Of a DNA stretch of 64,000 bases, positions 18,738 through 27,448 are shown in pieces. The position numbers were made by a program, and so were the translations under genes. How positions within the stretch are numbered: the stretch's first letter is position 1; each line of letters opens with the position of its first letter. The DNA is taken from the NCBI GenBank assembly GCA_031266555.1, contig JAISAU010000010.1:98488-162487 (forward strand), given 5' to 3'. The DNA is from Campylobacteraceae bacterium (GTDB taxonomy: Bacteria; Campylobacterota; Campylobacteria; Campylobacterales; Campylobacteraceae). Under the pieces are notes generated by a model. The model did not search any database, was not told where the DNA came from, and saw only the letters and a program-made list of their open reading frames with translations.

Positions 18738-19457
18738 TTGGATATTGATAGCAGACAAGTTAAAATTGTACAGATGTTTGACGATATAGCCTCAACATAC
18801 GATAGGGCAAACAGAGTTTTGAGCATGGGCATAGATGTGTCATGGCGCAAGAAGGCGTGTGATATAGCTTTTGATAAGCTTGGTCGAAAAGAGGTAAAAA
18901 TGATAGTGGACGTCGCTTGCGGCACAGGCGACATGATAGGTTTTTGGCAAAAACGTTCACAGAAAAAAGGCGTTGATGTTAAGAGAATTTTGGGTGTTGA
19001 TCCATCATCTCAAATGTTAAGTATCGCCAAAAAAAAATTCAAAGGTTTTGATTTTATCAAAGCGCGCGCGGACGATATTCCTCTTCCAAACGAATGCGCC
19101 GACATAGTTAGCATAAGTTACGGCATACGAAATGTGCTAAAACGCAAAGAAGCCTTCAAAGAGTTCGCAAGAGTCGTAAAAGAAGGCGGTTTTGTTGTTA
19201 TATTGGAATTTACCAAAGAAAGCAAAAGCGGATTTTCGCAAAAGATAAAACAAGTTTATTTGAATAAAATTTTACCGTTTATCGGTGGATTTATCTCAAA
19301 AAATTACGAAGCGTATAAGTATTTACCTTCGTCTATAGAAGGATTTTTAACCTCTTCTATGTTGGAAAAAGAGCTTTTGGACGTTGGATTTAAAACTTGC
19401 TATTCTAAAAGTTTTTCTATGGGTATATCCACTTTAATAATCGCTAAAAAATGTTAA
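18738..19457 (+). CDS. ubiE: Demethylmenaquinone/ubiquinone C-methyltransferase
   Basis: A 239-residue SAM-dependent methyltransferase for the last step of menaquinone synthesis. Motifs include MFDDIASTYDRANRVLSMG, the SAM loop DVACGTGDM, and SYGIRNVLKRKEAFKEFARV, all typical of UbiE/MenG. The start is TTG at 18738 with TAAAGGA eight bases upstream. It overlaps xseA by seven bases, the same pairing as in Campylobacter. It would complete the futalosine-derived quinone whose earlier steps use mqnC and the deaminase at 1314. Confidence 0.94.
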   Translation: MDIDSRQVKIVQMFDDIASTYDRANRVLSMGIDVSWRKKACDIAFDKLGRKEVKMIVDVACGTGDMIGFWQKRSQKKGVDVKRILGVDPSSQMLSIAKKKFKGFDFIKARADDIPLPNECADIVSISYGIRNVLKRKEAFKEFARVVKEGGFVVILEFTKESKSGFSQKIKQVYLNKILPFIGGFISKNYEAYKYLPSSIEGFLTSSMLEKELLDVGFKTCYSKSFSMGISTLIIAKKC

Positions 19458-20704
19458 AACCTCAAAGTGTAGCCGAGCTAAATTATCAAGTACAGGCACT
19501 TTTGGAGAGCACATTTTTACATGTAAAGGTGCAAGGCGAGGTTTCGCGTCCTACTTATCATACTGCGGGGCATATATATTTTACGCTTAAAGACGCGGAG
19601 TCTTCCATATCTTGCGTTATGTTCAGAGGTAACGCGAGAGGGCTAAAATTTCAACTTGAAGAGGGTATGGATATAATCGTCAATGGAAGCGTCAGCGTTT
19701 ATGCTCCAAGAGGTTCTTATCAAATAAACTGCGTTTATATAGAACTTTCAGGCGAAGGCGCGTTGGCAAAAGCGTACGAACAACTGAAAGCAAAACTTGC
19801 GAAAAACGGTTATTTTGACAATAAAAAGAGATTACCTAAATTTCCTTCAAGTATCGCCGTTGTAACTTCGCCTACGGGCGCTGCGTGGCACGATATGTTG
19901 CAAGTCGCTAATAAAAGATGGCCGTTGGCGAAATTATTTCTTGTGCCATCTTTAGTACAAGGAGAGGGAGCGGCAAGCTCTATCGCTCAAAGTATCGTGA
20001 AAGCTGATTTGCTTAATTGCGATGTTATAGTAGTGGGGCGCGGCGGCGGAAGCATAGAGGATTTATGGGCGTTTAATGAAGAGATTGTGGCACAAGCCAT
20101 ATTTGACGCAAAAACTCCTATAGTCTCAGCTGTTGGACACGAGATAGATTATGTTATTAGCGATTTTGTGGCGGATTTAAGGGCGCCTACGCCATCGGCT
20201 GCTATGGAACTTATATTGCCCGAGCAAAATGAACTCAAACAGACGATTGATTTTAAAATGACGCAATTTATTGGTATGGCAAGAAAGATATTGTCTCAAA
20301 AAACGGAGCGTTTAAACTATTTGCAAGAGTTATACAAAAGAGATTCGTTTAAAGACAGAATCAAACTACAAACGGCGCAGCTTGAAGCGTTGCGTAATTT
20401 ATTTAACAATGTTTTTCAAAATCTACTTTTACGCAAAACGCAAATTTTAAAAGAGCTTATTGCTTCATTTGGAGTCAAAATTTCCAGTACGATAAACTTA
20501 AAAGAAAATCTGCTAAAGAGTTTTCAAAACACATACGCTCTTCAAGAGCCAACCAAAGAGAGCAAAGAAGGGTTTGCGCAAGTAGTCAAAGATTCCAAGA
20601 AAACGGCTTTGGAAAATATAAATGAAGGCGATGATTTTGAACTTCAGACACCAAAAGTAAAGTTGAGCGTTAAAGCTTTTAAAAAAACCGTACTTAATTC
20701 TTAA
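19451..20704 (+). CDS. xseA: Exodeoxyribonuclease VII large subunit
   Basis: A 417-residue single-strand-specific exonuclease subunit. The N-terminal OB-fold (VAELNYQVQALLESTF, HIYFTLKDAESSISCVMF) is followed by the catalytic domain with VVTSPTGAAWHDML, VIVVGRGGGSIEDLWAFNEE and PIVSAVGHEIDYVISDFVAD. A coiled-coil-rich C-terminus ends the protein. No xseB is seen in this window. The ATG overlaps the end of ubiE. Confidence 0.95.
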   Translation: MLKPQSVAELNYQVQALLESTFLHVKVQGEVSRPTYHTAGHIYFTLKDAESSISCVMFRGNARGLKFQLEEGMDIIVNGSVSVYAPRGSYQINCVYIELSGEGALAKAYEQLKAKLAKNGYFDNKKRLPKFPSSIAVVTSPTGAAWHDMLQVANKRWPLAKLFLVPSLVQGEGAASSIAQSIVKADLLNCDVIVVGRGGGSIEDLWAFNEEIVAQAIFDAKTPIVSAVGHEIDYVISDFVADLRAPTPSAAMELILPEQNELKQTIDFKMTQFIGMARKILSQKTERLNYLQELYKRDSFKDRIKLQTAQLEALRNLFNNVFQNLLLRKTQILKELIASFGVKISSTINLKENLLKSFQNTYALQEPTKESKEGFAQVVKDSKKTALENINEGDDFELQTPKVKLSVKAFKKTVLNS

Positions 20705-20717
20705 ATGGCAATTAGCT

Positions 20718-20924
20718 TACATGTAAGGATTTAAGATATGCAAAATCGCCAAATTATATACAACAGTTATATTAAAAATAAAAACTAACAACATAAATTA
20801 CGTATGCGTTTTTTATGGTTTGATTTTAAATTCGATAAAAACTGAAGTATTTTTTTTAAGTCTTTTAAACGCTTTAAACCCGCTGTTTTATCTTACATGT
20901 AGTATGGCAAAAAGCGTACATGTA
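20718..20924. repeat. Intergenic cluster of the TACATGTA palindrome
   Basis: The 245-base gap between the convergent xseA and GDSL-hydrolase genes contains TACATGTA at 20718-20725, 20894-20901 and 20917-20924. The remaining sequence is AT-rich without a visible gene. Confidence 0.8.
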
Positions 20925-20949
20925 TTGACTCAAAAACTCATAATAAATT

Positions 20950-21564
20950 TTACGGTACGAAATTAAAATTTTTTTTGAGCAATTTTTCCATATTTTGCGC
21001 TAAAAGCAAATAGCCGTCTTTATTTGGGTGTATTTGGTCTGATTTTAAAGACGGAGTTTTGATAATTTTTTCCAATGTCTCATCATCGTATATCAAGTCA
21101 TACTCGTTCGCCAACTCGTCATAAAAAGAGGCTGTGTCTATGCCAAAACCTTTCAGCGTCGGTACGCCAAGCAACACTATCTGCGCGTTATTATCGCGAA
21201 TCAATTCTATCATTTTCGCCAAATTTTGTTTCGCGAGCCGCAAATCTTGTTTTCGCAATATATCGTTTCCGCCGTGACATAAAATAACTATTTTTGGCTT
21301 ATATTGCGCTAAGACGCTTGAAAGTCTCGCAAGTCCCGAACTGCTTACTTCGCCTGAGATTCCGCTGTTGATAACTTGCATATTAAGTATTTTTGAAAGT
21401 TGCGAAGGGTAACTTTCATCATCTTTCGCACCGTAACCTTGAGTTATGCTGTCCCCAAACGCTAAAACCAAAGCGTCGGAACTTATATCGCGCTTATCGC
21501 TATTCCTCATTATTAAAAAGAGTAGTAAAAAAATAGCGCATAAAATAGATAATAATTTTTTCAT
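20950..21564 (-). CDS. SGNH/GDSL hydrolase, TesA-like lipase/arylesterase
   Basis: A 204-residue esterase with an N-terminal signal anchor (LLSILCAIFLLLFLIM). The SGNH blocks are all present: the nucleophile Ser in AFGDSITQGYGA, Gly in NSGISGEVS, Asn in CHGGNDILRK, and the Asp/His pair in SDQIHPNKDGY. This is the arrangement of multifunctional lysophospholipase/thioesterase TesA, placed in the periplasm or membrane. Its start lies two bases after the stop of a 29-codon open frame. Confidence 0.9.
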   Translation of the reverse strand: MKKLLSILCAIFLLLFLIMRNSDKRDISSDALVLAFGDSITQGYGAKDDESYPSQLSKILNMQVINSGISGEVSSSGLARLSSVLAQYKPKIVILCHGGNDILRKQDLRLAKQNLAKMIELIRDNNAQIVLLGVPTLKGFGIDTASFYDELANEYDLIYDDETLEKIIKTPSLKSDQIHPNKDGYLLLAQNMEKLLKKNFNFVP

Positions 21565-21566
21565 TT

Positions 21567-21656
21567 TTATGAGAAAATCTTTTTCAAAATAAACTCAAAA
21601 ATGAGAATTATCGTGATAAAGGCTAAAGAAGCTCCAAAAAATTTGAGAGGTTTCAC
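21567..21656 (-). CDS. Possible 29-residue single-pass membrane peptide
   Basis: A short open frame starts at GTG 21656, seven bases after AAGGA, and ends two bases before the GDSL hydrolase start. The peptide begins MKPLKFFGASLAF and is mostly hydrophobic (ASLAFITIILIFEFIL), ending in basic residues (KKIF). Spacing and the ribosome site argue for real, coupled translation, but no homologue is known to me and a leader or chance frame is possible. Confidence 0.45.
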   Translation of the reverse strand: MKPLKFFGASLAFITIILIFEFILKKIFS

Positions 21657-21730
21657 AAAAAATCCTTTTTATTTTTTTGTTATTATATACTTTTGCGCTG
21701 TATTATTACAATCTAAAAGAATTTTAAAGG

Positions 21731-21736
21731 TATAAT
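21731..21736 (+). promoter_or_regulatory. TATAAT -10 box for mqnC
   Basis: A perfect TATAAT lies 34 bases before the chosen mqnC start, preceded by an AT-rich stretch with T-runs. It would also serve the coupled M16 and recG genes. Confidence 0.5.
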
Positions 21737-21769
21737 CTGATTTTTAAAAAGCGGAGTGTGAAAAAAGCT

Positions 21770-22819
21770 ATGAAAAGAGTTTCAAAGCAAGAGGCGTTAA
21801 AACTCATAAAAGAAGCTTCATTAGAGGAGCTTGGACGTTTGGCGACAATAAAAAAACGCGCATTGCACCCAAATAAAATTACCACTTTTGTGGTTGATAG
21901 AAATATTAACTATACCAATATATGTTGGGTAAATTGTAAATTTTGCGCGTTTTATCGCCATAAAAAAGATGAAGATTCTTATATTTTAAGTTTTGAAGAG
22001 ATAGGCAAAAAAATTGAGGAGTTAATGGAGATAGGCGGCACGCAGATACTTTTCCAGGGCGGCGTACATCCTAATTTAAAATTAGAGTGGTACGAGGATT
22101 TGGTTGAGTGGATCGCTAAACGCTATCCTGATGTGACTATTCACGGATTTTCAGCTATAGAGATAGATTATATAGCAAGGATTTCCAAAGTAAGCGTAGA
22201 AGATGTTTTGAGACGTTTACATGTAAAAGGTTTGTATTCAATTCCCGGAGCCGGAGCGGAGATTCTAAGCGATAAAGTAAGAGATGTAATAGCTCCAAAT
22301 AAAATTGACGTTTCAAAGTGGCTTGAAGTACATAAGATTGCTCATAAAATAGGTATGAGATCAACTGCTACTATGATGTTCGGTACGATTGAAAAAGATG
22401 AGGATATCGTGGAGCATTGGGAACATATACGTTCTTTACAAGATGAAACCGGCGGGTTTAGAGCTTTTATCATGTGGAGTTTCCAATCTGCCAATACGGA
22501 GCTAAAAACGCAAATTCCTGAAATTAGAAAACAATCCGCCAATAGATATTTGCGTCTTTTAGCTGTGTCGCGTCTTTTTTTAGATAATTTCCAAAATATT
22601 CAAAGTTCTTGGGTAACTCAAGGGAGTCATATAGGGCAACTCGCTTTAATGTTCGGGGCGAATGATTTGGGAAGTACGATGATGGAAGAAAATGTCGTCG
22701 CGGCGGCGGGCGTCGCAAATCATATGAATCAGGATGAGATGATAACTCTCATTAAAGACATAGGAGAGATACCTGCCAAAAGAGATACGGCATATAATAT
22801 TTTGGAGGTGTACGCGTGA
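21770..22819 (+). CDS. mqnC: Cyclic dehypoxanthinyl futalosine synthase (radical SAM)
   Basis: A roughly 349-residue radical SAM enzyme that cyclises dehypoxanthine futalosine in the menaquinone route. The iron-sulfur motif is CWVNCKFCAFYRHK (Cx3Cx2C), followed by FQGGVHPNLKLEWYE and IPGAGAEILS, the usual MqnC segments; VTQGSHIGQLALMFGANDLG is near the C-terminus. ATG 21770 is preferred; a GTG at 21758 in frame lies only one base after GGAG, too close for a ribosome site. The end overlaps the M16 gene by four bases (GTGA). Confidence 0.95.
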   Translation: MKRVSKQEALKLIKEASLEELGRLATIKKRALHPNKITTFVVDRNINYTNICWVNCKFCAFYRHKKDEDSYILSFEEIGKKIEELMEIGGTQILFQGGVHPNLKLEWYEDLVEWIAKRYPDVTIHGFSAIEIDYIARISKVSVEDVLRRLHVKGLYSIPGAGAEILSDKVRDVIAPNKIDVSKWLEVHKIAHKIGMRSTATMMFGTIEKDEDIVEHWEHIRSLQDETGGFRAFIMWSFQSANTELKTQIPEIRKQSANRYLRLLAVSRLFLDNFQNIQSSWVTQGSHIGQLALMFGANDLGSTMMEENVVAAAGVANHMNQDEMITLIKDIGEIPAKRDTAYNILEVYA

Positions 22820-24123
22820 TAAGATTAATATTTGGTTTATTGTTATTGCAAGGAGTTTTAATGAGTCAAGAAGTGAAGTTGATAAATGTCAAAGGGATTG
22901 ACGTACCGATAATTTTTGAAGAAGATAAAAATCTGCCTATAGTTTCCATGCAGCTTGTTTTTTTAAATTCCGGTAGCGTTGAAGATAATGGAACGGCCGG
23001 ACTTGCTGTGTTTGCCTCTAAAATGTTAAGCGAGGGTTCTTCGGATATGAGCTCGGCTGATTTCGCGAAAGCTTTAGAAGAAAGAGCTATAGATTTTAAC
23101 GTAAATTGCGGAAGCGAAACTTTAGTTTTTATGCTCTCGTCTTTAAAAGAGGAGTTTGAGTTTGGCGTTAATATGGTTGAAAAAGTATTGAGAAAACCAA
23201 ATATATCAAAAAACTCGTTTGATAAGATTTATACGCAAACTATGGGAGTTATTTCAGATGAAGAGAGCGATTTTGACTATGTGGCAAATACGCGTCTTCG
23301 CTATTTGATGTATGAAAACAGCTCTTTTAAATTCCCGTCTTTAGGCACTAAAGAGAGTGTGAAAAAAATTGATATAAAAAAAGTTGATAATTTTATAAAA
23401 ACTCATCTTGACATCGCGAATCTTATCGTGGTAATAGGCGGAGACATAGATGAGTTAAAGGTAAAAAATCTGCTTGAGAGACTTTTATCCTCTCTTGAGG
23501 TTGGCAAAAAAAGAGAACTTCCGTTTTTTAGCGTCTCTACCTCGCAAAAAAGCGAAACTCAAGTCAAGCAGAGCGAACAAGCGTATATATATTTTGGCGC
23601 GCCGTTTTATCTAAAAACAAACGATAAAGATATTTTTAAAGCGAAAGTCGCGAGCTTTATATTGGGCGAAAGCGGATTTGGCAGCAGACTGATGGAAGAG
23701 ATAAGGGTAAAAAGAGGTTTGGCGTATTCGGCATATTCAAGATTTTCTACCGAAAGGTTGAGCAGTAGTTTTGCGGGGTATTTGCAAACAAAAAACGAAA
23801 GCAAAGACGAAGCGATAAAAATAGTAAAAGAGATTATAAGTAACTTTAGCAAAAATGGCGTTACGCAAAAAGAGCTTGAACAAGCTAAGAAATTTTTGCT
23901 AGGTTCCGAACCTTTAAGAATAGAAACGCTTTCGCAAAGATTATCGCGCTCTTTTCATGAATATTACAGAGGTTTAGGGCTTGGATACTTTAAAAATGAG
24001 TTAAAAGAGATTGAGAAATTAAATCTTGAAGAGTTAAACGAATTTATTTTTGCGCACCCTGAGATAAATGAGCTCATATTTTCAATAGTTACAAATGATA
24101 ACTCCAAAAACCCCAAAAGATAA
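22816..24123 (+). CDS. M16-family (pitrilysin-like) protein without the zinc motif
   Basis: A 435-residue two-domain M16 homologue with an N-terminal signal segment (LIFGLLLLQGVLMSQ). The place of the catalytic HxxEH motif is taken by GLAVFASKMLSEGS, so the histidines and glutamate are lost and it should not be a protease on its own. The second domain keeps the substrate-binding region EEIRVKRGLAYSAYSRF. Such inactive subunits often pair with an active M16 protein, which is not in this window. GTG start coupled to mqnC; its end overlaps recG by 29 bases. Confidence 0.85.
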   Translation: MIRLIFGLLLLQGVLMSQEVKLINVKGIDVPIIFEEDKNLPIVSMQLVFLNSGSVEDNGTAGLAVFASKMLSEGSSDMSSADFAKALEERAIDFNVNCGSETLVFMLSSLKEEFEFGVNMVEKVLRKPNISKNSFDKIYTQTMGVISDEESDFDYVANTRLRYLMYENSSFKFPSLGTKESVKKIDIKKVDNFIKTHLDIANLIVVIGGDIDELKVKNLLERLLSSLEVGKKRELPFFSVSTSQKSETQVKQSEQAYIYFGAPFYLKTNDKDIFKAKVASFILGESGFGSRLMEEIRVKRGLAYSAYSRFSTERLSSSFAGYLQTKNESKDEAIKIVKEIISNFSKNGVTQKELEQAKKFLLGSEPLRIETLSQRLSRSFHEYYRGLGLGYFKNELKEIEKLNLEELNEFIFAHPEINELIFSIVTNDNSKNPKR

Positions 24124-25882
24124 AATAAACTTTCAAAAACTAAACGTCAGCTCTTATATAGAGTTGGCGCTTATAGCTCCGACGCGATATGAAGATCTGA
24201 ACATTTGCAAGTTTCCAAAAGTAAATGAATTAAATGTTGTTGAGATTAGTATAGATAAAGTTCAAAGACATCCTAAGTTTTTGAAAATTTATGCCAAAGC
24301 TTGGGATAAAAATGTGGAGATAATCATATTTAATCCTACAAATTTTCATTTCTCAAACTTTAAACCGACAAATAAACTTTTTGTGCAAGCAAGAGCAGAA
24401 TACGCGTTTGGTAAATTTCAGCTCTTGCAACCAAAAATCACGTATGAAATTAATAGAATATTGCCTGTCTACAAAACGACTATCGCTCAAAAAAGTATGG
24501 CAGCGTTGATAAACGAGTACTTACATGTAAAGAATTTAGAAGATGAAGGATTGCCAAAAGTATATGCTAAAGCTTTGTATGATTTACATAATCCTTTACA
24601 TGTAGATTATGATATCGCTCTGAAAAATGCCCTAAAAGCTTTGAAATTTGGAGAAATTTATCTGTTTTTAAAACGTCTTAGCCATAAAAAACAGCATTTC
24701 ACGGCTTCTGTCATTTTATCTGGAGACGAGCGAGATTTTGTGAAAAATCTGCCGTTTTCTTTGACAAACGAACAGAAAAAAGCGATAGAAGATATAAAAA
24801 GCGATTTGTCAAAACATATCGCCGCCAGACGCGTGATAATGGGAGACGTGGGAAGCGGTAAAACGGTGGTTATATTTGCCGCCGTTATGATGGCAATGCC
24901 CAAACGCTCCGTGCTTATGGCGCCTACTACTATTTTGGCAAAGCAGATTTTTAATGAGGCTAAAAGGTTATTGCCTTCACATGTAAGGAGCGTTTTAGTT
25001 ACAAGCGGCGACAAAGACATATGTTTTAAAGAGGCTGATTTTATTATAGGAACGCACGTATTGCTTTATAGGGAGCTACCCAAATGCGATTTAGTGATGA
25101 TTGACGAACAACACAGATTTGGCACCGCGCAGCGCGATGTCGTGCATAAAATGGTGAGCGAAGGCAAAGAACATCCGCATTTTTTACAATTTAGCGCGAC
25201 GCCAATACCTCGTACTATGAGCTTAATACACTCTTCGATTGTAAACTACTCTTTTATAAAACAAACGCCGTACAAAAGAGATATTGACACATATATCATC
25301 GGCAAAAAAGACTTTGGCAAAATGTTATGGCATATTGAGAACGAGATAAAAGAGGGCAGACAAACTATAATTATCTATCCTTTGGTCGAAGAGAGCGAAG
25401 CGTATAAATATCAATCTATAGACGAGGGCAGAGAGTTTTGGGAGAAACGGTATGAAAATGTCTACATAACGCATGGAAAAGATAAAAATAAAGAGTTGGT
25501 TTTGGAAGAGTTCAATGAAAAAGGTTCTATTTTATTGGCTACCACAGTTGTTGAAGTAGGAATATCTTTGCCTAAACTTTCCACCATTGTCATTGTAGGA
25601 GCGGAACATTTGGGGCTTTCTACGCTTCATCAATTGCGTGGAAGGGTTAGCAGAAACGGTTTAAAAGGCTATTGCTATCTTTATACTAATATATTAAAAA
25701 ACGAGAGACTTTTGGAGTTCGCGAATACAAAAAATGGGTTTGATATAGCTGAACTTGATTTAAAATATAGACAAAGCGGAGATTTGCTTGGCGGTATTTT
25801 ACAACACGGTGTTCAATTTAGATGGTTTAGTTTGAAAGATGATAAAGATATTTTATTGGAAGCGCAAAAGTTGATAAAGTAA
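24095..25882 (+). CDS. recG: ATP-dependent DNA helicase RecG
   Basis: A 595-residue branch-migrating helicase for stalled-fork and Holliday-junction processing. The wedge/OB domain occupies the first ~200 residues. Helicase motifs are GDVGSGKTVV (I), VLMAPTTILAKQI (Ia), MIDEQHRFG (II), QFSATPIPRT (III) and LHQLRGRVSRNG (VI). It is about 100 residues shorter than E. coli RecG, mainly N-terminal, as is common in this phylum. Part of its motif VI region is repeated in decayed form just downstream at 25911. Confidence 0.93.
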   Translation: MITPKTPKDKINFQKLNVSSYIELALIAPTRYEDLNICKFPKVNELNVVEISIDKVQRHPKFLKIYAKAWDKNVEIIIFNPTNFHFSNFKPTNKLFVQARAEYAFGKFQLLQPKITYEINRILPVYKTTIAQKSMAALINEYLHVKNLEDEGLPKVYAKALYDLHNPLHVDYDIALKNALKALKFGEIYLFLKRLSHKKQHFTASVILSGDERDFVKNLPFSLTNEQKKAIEDIKSDLSKHIAARRVIMGDVGSGKTVVIFAAVMMAMPKRSVLMAPTTILAKQIFNEAKRLLPSHVRSVLVTSGDKDICFKEADFIIGTHVLLYRELPKCDLVMIDEQHRFGTAQRDVVHKMVSEGKEHPHFLQFSATPIPRTMSLIHSSIVNYSFIKQTPYKRDIDTYIIGKKDFGKMLWHIENEIKEGRQTIIIYPLVEESEAYKYQSIDEGREFWEKRYENVYITHGKDKNKELVLEEFNEKGSILLATTVVEVGISLPKLSTIVIVGAEHLGLSTLHQLRGRVSRNGLKGYCYLYTNILKNERLLEFANTKNGFDIAELDLKYRQSGDLLGGILQHGVQFRWFSLKDDKDILLEAQKLIK

Positions 25883-25910
25883 GACGCAAAACTATTTGTA
25901 CATGTAGACT

Positions 25911-25992
25911 ATTTGGGCTTGCGACGCTTCATTAATTGCGTGGAAGAGTTAGCAAAAACAGCTTGAAAGGTTATTGCTATCTTTATATTGGT
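25911..25992 (+). pseudogene. Decayed partial duplicate of recG motif VI region
   Basis: These ~82 bases align with recG 25608-25690 in the same direction, with about a dozen substitutions and one single-base indel. Matches include CGCTTCAT, AATTGCGTGGAAG, GTTAGCA and TTATTGCTATCTTTATA. The frame matching recG is broken, so it cannot encode the helicase segment. It begins only 28 bases after the recG stop. It is a remnant of a local duplication or of a longer recG end. Confidence 0.75.
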
Positions 25993-26228
25993 TGATTTGT
26001 TATGATTGCCATTTCATCGCAAAAATTGTTTTACATGTAAGATATAAATTTAAGGTCTGAAAAGAGTTGCGCAAATTATTGAATGATTTGTGAGATTTTT
26101 GTTTTACACGGATATACAAAACGCATCGTTTTAAAGAAAAGAATTTTTATAAAATTTTGAAATTAATAACACATTTTTGCGATTTAAAAAACGTATTAAA
26201 ATTATTTTCTTACATGTATAATATTAAA

Positions 26229-26263
26229 AGAGATTTTTACTTTGCGTAAAAGCAAAAATCTCT
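26229..26263 (-). terminator. Probable terminator of hpf
   Basis: AGAGATTTTT (26229-26238) pairs perfectly with AAAAATCTCT (26254-26263). Read from hpf on the minus strand the stem is followed by CTTTTAATATTA. TACATGTA copies flank the hairpin on both sides. Confidence 0.65.
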
Positions 26264-26275
26264 ACATGTAAGCTT

Positions 26276-26797
26276 TTAATAAAGACCGAATTTATTATCG
26301 CTTCTTTTGTAAATTACTCGCATTTTAGCGTCCATGTCGTTGAAAACATAAAATTGCAAACCGCTTTCTTTTAGTTTTTGCAAGGCTTCTTCTATCTCAA
26401 GAGGTTTGTAAAGCTCCAATTCCATAGGAACGATTTCATCGGCGTCTATTATTATATTCTCTTGTATTTCATCATCCGCTGTGCCTTTTTTGCCTTTTAG
26501 AGTTGTTATCTTATCGTGCGTGCGGCGTAAAACTTTTTTAGCTCTTTCTATGGCCAAATCCACAGCCGCGTACAAATCTTTATCTTTTTGTTTGATAACT
26601 ATAGTTTCTTTTTTTGCTAAATTTATAACAAAATCAACGTTAAAACCTCGTTTCGCACTTTTTTCATCAGCAGCTACGATAACTCTTACGGATATGATAT
26701 CTAAATTGTATTTGCTAAGAGAATCTACCGCCTCTTCTATATACTCTTTTATGGGATCGGTAAGTTCTAATTGTCTGCCTGTTATGCTTAAATTCAT
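26276..26797 (-). CDS. hpf: Ribosome hibernation promoting factor, long form
   Basis: A 173-residue HPF that binds the 30S subunit and pairs ribosomes into inactive 100S dimers. The N-terminal S30AE/YfiA domain starts MNLSITGRQLELTDPIKEYIE and includes VDLAIERAKKVLRRTHDK. The C-terminal dimerisation domain is seen in MELELYKPLEIEEALQKLKES followed by LQFYVFND, diagnostic of the long form. The start is ATG 26797 with AGAGGTGA seven bases upstream; five more open codons upstream are disregarded. Confidence 0.94.
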   Translation of the reverse strand: MNLSITGRQLELTDPIKEYIEEAVDSLSKYNLDIISVRVIVAADEKSAKRGFNVDFVINLAKKETIVIKQKDKDLYAAVDLAIERAKKVLRRTHDKITTLKGKKGTADDEIQENIIIDADEIVPMELELYKPLEIEEALQKLKESGLQFYVFNDMDAKMRVIYKRSDNKFGLY

Positions 26798-26825
26798 TGT
26801 ATCACCTCTCAAAAATTTTTAGAGG

Positions 26826-26831
26826 ATTATA
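26826..26831 (-). promoter_or_regulatory. TATAAT -10 box for hpf
   Basis: On the minus strand TATAAT lies about 29 bases before the hpf start, with the context TGTTATAAT. The rest of the gap to 27010 contains no gene that I can support. Confidence 0.5.
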
Positions 26832-27010
26832 ACACACGCATACTTAAGCGTATAATAGCCGTTTCAAACTCTTTATAGGCTTATTTATTAATAGATTAGT
26901 TAAATAAATTTTACAACGAACGGAATGCATATATAGCAAATTACTGCTAAGGCGCATATAAGCATAAGAGCAAAATTTGTTGAATAAATCTAAGCTTGAT
27001 GATAGTCGAT

Positions 27011-27448
27011 TTAAGGCTTTTGAAGCGTTCGCCTGTGAATACGAATAGCCTCTTCTGTTTCAGTTGCAGTGTGTGTCACTATAGTGTCCATTAAAACTGT
27101 CAAATGAGAGTTGACAGTCGCTATATTGCCTGCTCCATCCAATATGCTACAATCTCCTGCCGGCAACGGCCCATTCCAGATATATTGAAGTGCTATATTA
27201 ATGGTAAATTCACCCTCGCTAATTGTGATAGAGTTTATGCAGTTTCCATTGGCAGCTATATCATGTCCGGATATGGCTAAAAGCGCATATTCAGTGGCGC
27301 TGTAAGCGAGTAGTTCGGCTTGAGCTTTTAGATAAGTATCTAATGTTTGCCTGTTTGTTTGTGTGGAGAACGAGAGAGCTAAAGCGCCTATAGTCGCGAC
27401 TAACACTATAAACATAATAGCCATTATCAAACCAAACGCTTTTCTCAT
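27011..27448 (-). CDS. Prepilin-like protein, PilX/GspK-like (third pseudopilin)
   Basis: A 145-residue protein with a class III-type N-terminus: MRKAFGLIMAIMFIVLVATIGALAL. Predicted cleavage is between Ala4 and Phe5. The position-5 glutamate of most pilins is Met here, a feature typical of PilX/GspK-type tip pseudopilins. The mature part has two cysteines that could form a disulfide. The ATG at 27448 has GAGGTGG upstream and overlaps the previous stop (ATGA). It is the last gene of a four-gene operon. Function is inferred from the N-terminus and neighbours. Confidence 0.75.
   Translation of the reverse strand: MRKAFGLIMAIMFIVLVATIGALALSFSTQTNRQTLDTYLKAQAELLAYSATEYALLAISGHDIAANGNCINSITISEGEFTINIALQYIWNGPLPAGDCSILDGAGNIATVNSHLTVLMDTIVTHTATETEEAIRIHRRTLQKP

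Larger units (their letters stand above)
25899..26270. repeat. Intergenic cluster of four TACATGTA palindromes
   Basis: The 393-base gap between the convergent recG and hpf genes contains TACATGTA at 25899-25906, 26032-26039, 26211-26218 and 26263-26270. It also holds the recG remnant (25911-25992) and the hpf terminator (26229-26263). Between about 25993 and 26210 it is AT-rich with no gene that I can support. Confidence 0.8.
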
